Positions 8,002-10,003 of a stretch of DNA of 10,003 nucleotides are shown here, in pieces (within the stretch, counting starts at the first letter, position 1; every line of letters begins with the position of its first letter). The position numbers were made by a program, and so were the translations under genes. The notes under the pieces are model-generated. The model saw only the letters and a list, made by a program, of their open reading frames with translations, was not told the DNA's origin and searched no databases. Source of the stretch: Synergistaceae bacterium (lineage in GTDB: Bacteria > Synergistota > Synergistia > Synergistales > Aminobacteriaceae); the NCBI GenBank assembly GCA_009776565.1, contig WRNQ01000050.1:234-10236 (forward strand), read 5' to 3'.

Positions 8002-8316
8002 TCAACCTTGTATTCGTGAAATCTGTTGATAAGCCTCCACAAGTTTGTTGCGAACTTCCATGAGCATTCTCATAGCTAATTCAGCGCGCGACGAAGCAAG
8101 GACCACCTCGGAAATGTCTTCCACATCGCCTGTCGCTAATTTTTCCACTAATTTATCCGACTCCATTTGTAAATCGTTTACCTTTATCAATGACTCTTTC
8201 ATTAAGCTTTCAAATGACTGTATTTCATTTATAGTACTTGAATTCACAGTCCTTTTTATGTCCGTGTTGACGCTTTTCATTTCATTATTAGAAAGATCTA
8301 TCATAAAAGTGTTCAT
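8002..8316 (-). CDS. fliE: Flagellar hook-basal body protein FliE
   Basis: This is a 104-residue, all-helical protein. FESLMKESLIKVNDLQMESDKLVEKLATGDVEDISEVVLAS (35-75) and the end (VRNKLVEAYQQISRIQG) match the FliE pattern of KVN.LQ, LATG and a VRNK..EAYQ.I.R.Q terminus. In many FliE proteins the position after the LATG block reads D.HEV; here it is DISEV, so the usual histidine is replaced by serine. FliE joins the MS ring to the proximal rod and is one of the first exported substrates. AAGGAGATAAAAA before the ATG fixes the start. Confidence 0.95.
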   Translation of the reverse strand: MNTFMIDLSNNEMKSVNTDIKRTVNSSTINEIQSFESLMKESLIKVNDLQMESDKLVEKLATGDVEDISEVVLASSRAELAMRMLMEVRNKLVEAYQQISRIQG

Positions 8317-8341
8317 TTTTTATCTCCTTGATATAACGTAA

Positions 8342-8358
8342 GAAGGGCGATACCCTTC
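8342..8358 (-). other. Intercistronic hairpin between flgC and fliE
   Basis: GAAGGG and CCCTTC form a perfect 6-bp stem with a 5-base loop. It sits in the 59-base gap between the flgC stop and the fliE start, the only sizeable gap inside the operon. No run of T follows on the transcribed strand, so it is not a typical intrinsic terminator. It could mark an RNA processing or stabilising element that separates flgBC from fliE onward. That role is inferred. Confidence 0.5.
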
Positions 8359-8375
8359 AAAGACTCTGTAAAAAC

Positions 8376-8795
8376 TTATGAGCGCAAGATATCAAGCACG
8401 CCATTCCACATGACTTTTATCGAATCCGTAACCGCAAGATTTGCTTCGTAGCCTCTGCTGGCTACAAGCATATCCGTCATTTCCCTGACAACATTGACGT
8501 TTGGAAAAGCAACATAACCCGCTTCGTTTGCATCCGGATGGTCCGGTTGATAGACTAACCTTGGAGCAGTCTGATCAGTCGCGATTTTAGTAACTCTAAC
8601 GCCGCCAATGTCTTCGTATCCTCCGATTGCCTTATCATACATCTCGGCAAATACCGGAACTTTTCGTTTATAAGGACCGCCATTTGAAGTACGAGTGGTA
8701 TTGACATTAGCCAGGTTCGATGATATTGCGTCAAGCCAAAGACGATGCGCCGTAAGAGCGCTACCCGCTACATCCATACTTTGAAAAACCTTCAT
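8376..8795 (-). CDS. flgC: Flagellar proximal rod protein FlgC
   Basis: The product has 139 residues with the chosen start. The N-terminal rod motif lies at 12-35 (SALTAHRLWLDAISSNLANVNTT). The conserved centre is at 83-101 (QPDHPDANEAGYVAFPNVN), and the C-terminal helix ASRGYEANLAVTDSIKVM is at 112-129. These are the standard signatures of FlgC. The frame also has a GTG at 8804 that overlaps the flgB stop. That GTG, however, lies inside the best ribosome binding site (GGAAGGTGA). I therefore placed the start at the ATG at 8795, 7 bases downstream of that site and 5 bases after the flgB stop. FlgC is exported by the flagellar type III system and stacks with FlgB and FlgF in the rod. Confidence 0.96.
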   Translation of the reverse strand: MKVFQSMDVAGSALTAHRLWLDAISSNLANVNTTRTSNGGPYKRKVPVFAEMYDKAIGGYEDIGGVRVTKIATDQTAPRLVYQPDHPDANEAGYVAFPNVNVVREMTDMLVASRGYEANLAVTDSIKVMWNGVLDILRS

Positions 8796-8800
8796 ACGCT

Positions 8801-8809
8801 TCACCTTCC
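8801..8809 (-). promoter_or_regulatory. Ribosome binding site of flgC overlapping the flgB stop
   Basis: On the minus strand GGAAGGTGA spans the last codons and TGA stop of flgB and ends 5 bases before the ATG of flgC. The GTG inside it is a poor start because it would sit within its own ribosome binding site. Confidence 0.7.
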
Positions 8810-9199
8810 GGTTATGACGGTACGCAGACCGTTTAATTTTTTAGCTGCAAAACGGCTCATAGCAGAATAAAGCATTCTGGCCTCAGAAAGAATAGCCATC
8901 TCTCTTTCCGGGTCGACATTATTCCCATCAAGGCGATAAATTTCGTCGGGGACCCTGATTTCCACAGGTTGAACATCAGCAACGGCATTAGGTAATGTAG
9001 GAATATGCATATCATTCGTAAGCTTCATTTTGAGCTTTTTTCCTGAGTCTATGACATCACGAAGCTGGTCCTCAAAAGAAACGATACGTTTTGCATATTT
9101 TGGAGTATTAGCATTAGCTATGTTACGAGAGGAGGCGGTAACTCTCGCAGCTAAACCCTGTAAATCTTTCTCTATAACTTTCCACGTAAAATCAATCAT
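8801..9199 (-). CDS. flgB: Flagellar proximal rod protein FlgB
   Basis: The product has 132 residues from the ATG at 9199-9197, which has GGAGGG 6-7 bases upstream. The same frame extends to an ATG at 9259, but the extra 20 residues are not FlgB-like and have no ribosome binding site. The rod signature is at 21-38 (TASSRNIANANTPKYAKR). The C-terminal part has DGNNVDPEREMAILSEARMLYSAM (91-114), the conserved DGN.V..E.EM pattern, and ends in a helix. FlgB forms the proximal rod with FlgC and FlgF and is exported through the export gate. It is the first gene of the operon visible here. Confidence 0.97.
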   Translation of the reverse strand: MIDFTWKVIEKDLQGLAARVTASSRNIANANTPKYAKRIVSFEDQLRDVIDSGKKLKMKLTNDMHIPTLPNAVADVQPVEIRVPDEIYRLDGNNVDPEREMAILSEARMLYSAMSRFAAKKLNGLRTVITGR

Positions 9200-9204
9200 A
9201 TGTA

Positions 9205-9210
9205 TCCCTC
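9205..9210 (-). promoter_or_regulatory. Ribosome binding site deciding the flgB start
   Basis: GGAGGG lies about 6 bases before the ATG at 9199 in a leader that otherwise lacks a comparable site. It rejects the longer in-frame start at 9259. Confidence 0.75.
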
Positions 9211-9265
9211 CAGATTTATTCTCGGACGGAATGAAAATAAGCTTAACTAATAACTGCATTAATTC

Positions 9266-9286
9266 TCAATATTAAATTGATATTGA
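9266..9286 (-). other. AT-rich inverted repeat before flgB (TCAATAT/ATATTGA)
   Basis: A 7-bp inverted repeat with a 7-base spacer lies about 67 bases before the flgB start. All but one pair in each arm is A/T. It may be an operator-like site or a weak hairpin; in AT-rich DNA it could also be chance. Confidence 0.3.
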
Positions 9287-9347
9287 CTTCATATGACATT
9301 TTTTTGTAGTTTGCGTTAATGATTAAAAGACAAGGGTTTCTGTGTGG

Positions 9348-9365
9348 CTCACTCTTACCAGTGAG
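9348..9365 (-). other. Hairpin in the flgB leader (CTCACT/AGTGAG)
   Basis: Six perfect base pairs with a 6-base loop. It lies 32 bases downstream of the previous hairpin in transcription order, and the spacing suggests a multi-stem leader fold. No T-run follows. Confidence 0.4.
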
Positions 9366-9397
9366 GGATACGTTTTTTGTTGTTCCGATTCAAAAGT

Positions 9398-9416
9398 AAA
9401 ACGGCGGCTCCGTTTT
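9398..9416 (-). other. Hairpin in the flgB leader (AAAACGG/CCGTTTT)
   Basis: Seven perfect base pairs enclose a 5-base loop, AGCCG on the transcribed strand. The sequence after the stem is ACTTTTG, only a weak T-run, so it could be a poor attenuator or part of a folded leader but is not a convincing terminator. Confidence 0.45.
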
Positions 9417-9466
9417 GCAGGATATACTACGTTGTTTTAAACCGAAACAAGAATTAGATAGGTAGA

Positions 9467-9478
9467 TGATACGTATCA
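9467..9478. promoter_or_regulatory. 12-bp perfect palindrome TGATACGTATCA, possible operator
   Basis: The palindrome lies about 25-35 bases downstream of the predicted transcription start of the nearest promoter, a usual place for a repressor operator. The half-site GATACGT recurs at 9367-9373. No regulator gene is present in the window to pair it with. Confidence 0.4.
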
Positions 9479-9507
9479 ACAAAAATTACACTAATTTTTA
9501 TCGTTAG

Positions 9508-9536
9508 AGTATAACATAAAAAGAGAAATATTTCCA
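9508..9536 (-). promoter_or_regulatory. Candidate housekeeping-sigma promoter for the flagellar operon
   Basis: On the minus strand the extended -10 TGTTATACT (hexamer at 9508-9513) lies 17 bases from TGGAAA (9531-9536), which matches the -35 consensus at 4 of 6 positions. It is the nearest strong candidate upstream of flgB and predicts a start near 9501. A flagellar sigma-28 pattern (TAAA...CCGATAA) was not found, which fits an early or middle operon. Confidence 0.5.
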
Positions 9537-9561
9537 TAGTGCAAAAATATATTTTCGATAA

Positions 9562-9570
9562 ATTATACCA
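9562..9570 (-). promoter_or_regulatory. Second candidate extended -10 promoter (TGGTATAAT)
   Basis: A perfect TATAAT hexamer is preceded by TGG on the minus strand, an extended -10 element. The matching -35 region is a T-rich tract with little consensus. It would give a leader of about 355 bases. Confidence 0.4.
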
Positions 9571-9754
9571 CAAAAAATAACAAAAAAAGAACATTATCTA
9601 AGTTCAGCAATCAACATTAATTCTCATACATTTTTAATTTTGTCAAATTAGCTTCCGAGCATCCGCTTATGTTTTTGTTGTCGCGTAATGAAAGTTACAG
9701 CGCGCGCAGAATATAATCCATTTAATTTTTTAATACTTATCCACGCACATAAAA

Positions 9755-9783
9755 ATTATACTACAGATTTTGCCCAAATGCAA
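9755..9783 (-). promoter_or_regulatory. Third candidate promoter (TTGCAT, 17 bases, TATAAT)
   Basis: A perfect -10 hexamer lies at 9755-9760 on the minus strand, 17 bases from TTGCAT at 9778-9783. It is good by sequence but about 550 bases from flgB, so it may serve the operon as a distal promoter or an unseen small RNA. Confidence 0.35.
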
Positions 9784-9801
9784 AATTAAATTCAACATGC
9801 A

Positions 9802-9816
9802 AGCCCCAACGGGGCT
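9802..9816. repeat. Perfect hairpin AGCCCC-AAC-GGGGCT
   Basis: Six GC-rich base pairs with a 3-base loop mark the left border of the repeat block. A degenerate partner (AGCCCCAACGAAGGCT) lies at 9878-9893. Neither strand has a T-run after it that would make a good terminator. Confidence 0.6.
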
Positions 9817-9821
9817 AAAGA

Positions 9822-9838
9822 ACGATCCCGCCCTGCGT
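9822..9838 (+). repeat. 17-base direct repeat, copy 1
   Basis: ACGATCCCGCCCTGCGT is identical to the sequence at the extreme right end of the window and lies 165 bases from it. The next bases here are CCCCTAC; the second copy is cut by the window edge, so the repeat may be longer. Confidence 0.8.
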
Positions 9839-9935
9839 CCCCTACATTTTTATGGGGCGATGGTTGTGGTTGATTTGAGCCCCAACGAAGGCTATCGTAG
9901 TTATGTTGCACAAACCCCCGTCGACTTCGTCGACA

Positions 9936-9953
9936 CCCCCTTTGAAAAGGGGG
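9936..9953. repeat. Perfect 8-bp hairpin CCCCCTTT-GA-AAAGGGGG
   Basis: This is the strongest stem in the window, placed directly after the GTCGAC inverted repeat. It lies within the extragenic repeat block and has no T-run on either side. Confidence 0.6.
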
Positions 9954-9986
9954 CGGTTCCTATAACGAAGGCGTTCCGGTTATCTG

Positions 9987-10003
9987 ACGATCCCGCCCTG
10001 CGT
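9987..10003 (+). repeat. 17-base direct repeat, copy 2 (cut by the window end)
   Basis: Identical to 9822-9838. The base before it differs (G versus A), so the left limit of the shared unit is seen here, but the right limit is not. Confidence 0.8.

Larger units (their letters stand above)
9200..9507 (-). other. Long untranslated leader of the flagellar operon with several inverted repeats
   Basis: About 300 bases separate flgB from the nearest good promoter and contain no convincing gene. Within it are a 12-bp palindrome at 9467-9478, a 7-bp stem at 9398-9416 (AAAACGG/CCGTTTT), a 6-bp stem at 9348-9365 (CTCACT/AGTGAG) and a 7-bp stem at 9266-9286 (TCAATAT/ATATTGA). Flagellar leaders of this length in Bacillota are often regulatory (riboswitch, protein-binding or attenuation). 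I could not match it to a known riboswitch class: the conserved cores of cyclic-di-GMP-I and -II, preQ1, SAM, cobalamin and T-box are not visible. The role is therefore open. Confidence 0.45.
9508..9800. other. AT-rich intergenic region without a gene
   Basis: No frame on either strand looks coding. The stretch is AT-rich with A and T tracts and holds the promoter candidates described separately. A short GC-richer island (GCGCGCGC-like, about 9699-9708) interrupts it. I see no RNA gene. Confidence 0.6.
9801..10003. repeat. GC-rich, repeat-dense extragenic element at the right edge
   Basis: Composition changes sharply at about 9801. The block packs AGCCCC/GGGGCT (9802-9816), GTCGAC-TTC-GTCGAC (9920-9934) and CCCCCTTT/AAAGGGGG (9936-9953). 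It also has a 17-base direct repeat, ACGATCCCGCCCTGCGT, at 9822-9838 and 9987-10003. The 10-mer AGCCCCAACG occurs at 9802 and 9878, and AACGAAGGC at 9884 and 9964. No reading frame is convincing. It looks like part of a dispersed, modular intergenic repeat family (REP- or MITE-like) that continues beyond the window. The family identity is not known to me. Confidence 0.65.

Noticed and set aside
8796..8804. GTG start for flgC overlapping the flgB stop
   Set aside because: The GTG is part of the GGAAGGTGA ribosome binding site, and an ATG follows at the right distance; the FlgC family starts near that ATG.
9200..9259. Longer flgB start at the ATG at 9259
   Set aside because: The extra 20 residues are not FlgB-like and lack a ribosome binding site, whereas the ATG at 9199 has GGAGGG in place.
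9243..9299. 18-codon open frame (MSYEVNINLILRINAVIS) before flgB
   Set aside because: There is no ribosome binding site, and the composition matches the AT-rich leader; no support for a leader peptide.
9398..9416. Intrinsic terminator
   Set aside because: The stem is 7 bp, but the following sequence (ACTTTTG on the minus strand, GCAGG on the plus strand) lacks a proper T-run.
9200..9500. Cyclic-di-GMP riboswitch in the flgB leader
   Set aside because: Isolated GCAAA-like motifs occur (about 9311 and 9415), but the paired conserved cores of class I and the pseudoknot pattern of class II are not seen. I leave the leader unclassified.
9712..9717. Plus-strand TATAAT as a promoter
   Set aside because: There is no good -35 at 17 bases (TGAAAG), and no plus-strand gene follows within the window.
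9801..10003. CRISPR array
   Set aside because: The repeats are of different kinds and irregularly spaced, with only two copies of the 17-mer 165 bases apart; there is no regular repeat-spacer pattern.

Overview
The window holds one long flagellar operon, read entirely on the minus strand from right to left, preceded by about 800 bases of non-coding DNA at the right edge. Reading in the direction of transcription, the genes are flgB, flgC, fliE, fliF, fliG, fliH, fliI, fliJ, a soluble SLT-type lytic transglycosylase, a MotE/FlbB-like membrane protein with an MgtE-N-like tail, and the N-terminal part of a fliK-like gene that leaves the window at its left edge. No gene is supported on the plus strand.

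The organism is most likely a low-to-moderate GC member of the Bacillota, possibly of the Negativicutes/Clostridia type. The evidence is the strong AGGAGG-type ribosome binding sites before most genes, the FliG C-terminus (KEDM..MGPVR.KDVEE.QQKIVN...GGEDD) and the flgBC-fliEFGHIJ-X-motE-fliK order. Spirochaetes also use a fliIJ-flbB order, so the phylum call is an inference.

Layout. Positions 1-1277 are the fliK-like gene (partial, acidic, low complexity). Positions 1304-3080 encode three accessory or chaperone proteins: MotE-like, transglycosylase and FliJ. Positions 3107-5415 encode the export ATPase FliI and its regulator FliH. Positions 5408-7994 encode the C-ring rotor protein FliG and the MS-ring protein FliF. 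Positions 8002-9199 encode the rod and rod-adaptor proteins FliE, FlgC and FlgB. Neighbouring genes overlap or lie within about 30 bases of each other. The one longer internal gap (flgC to fliE) contains a small hairpin. No internal terminator was seen, so the whole set is probably cotranscribed.

Together the products build the basal body from the inside out. FliF forms the MS ring, FliG the rotor face, FliH/FliI/FliJ energise the type III export gate, FliE/FlgB/FlgC form the proximal rod, and the transglycosylase may open peptidoglycan for it. The MotE-like protein may assist the stator or a structural collar, and FliK would measure the hook.

Upstream of flgB, positions 9200-9800 are AT-rich and carry several good minus-strand promoter candidates. 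The nearest good one implies a leader of about 300 nt with several inverted repeats and a 12-bp palindrome. Positions 9801-10003 change abruptly to a GC-rich, repeat-dense block of hairpins and short direct repeats that looks like a dispersed extragenic element. Nothing in the window is a clear novel system. The points most worth a second look are the long leader, the signal-less transglycosylase beside the MotE-like gene, and the right-edge repeat block.
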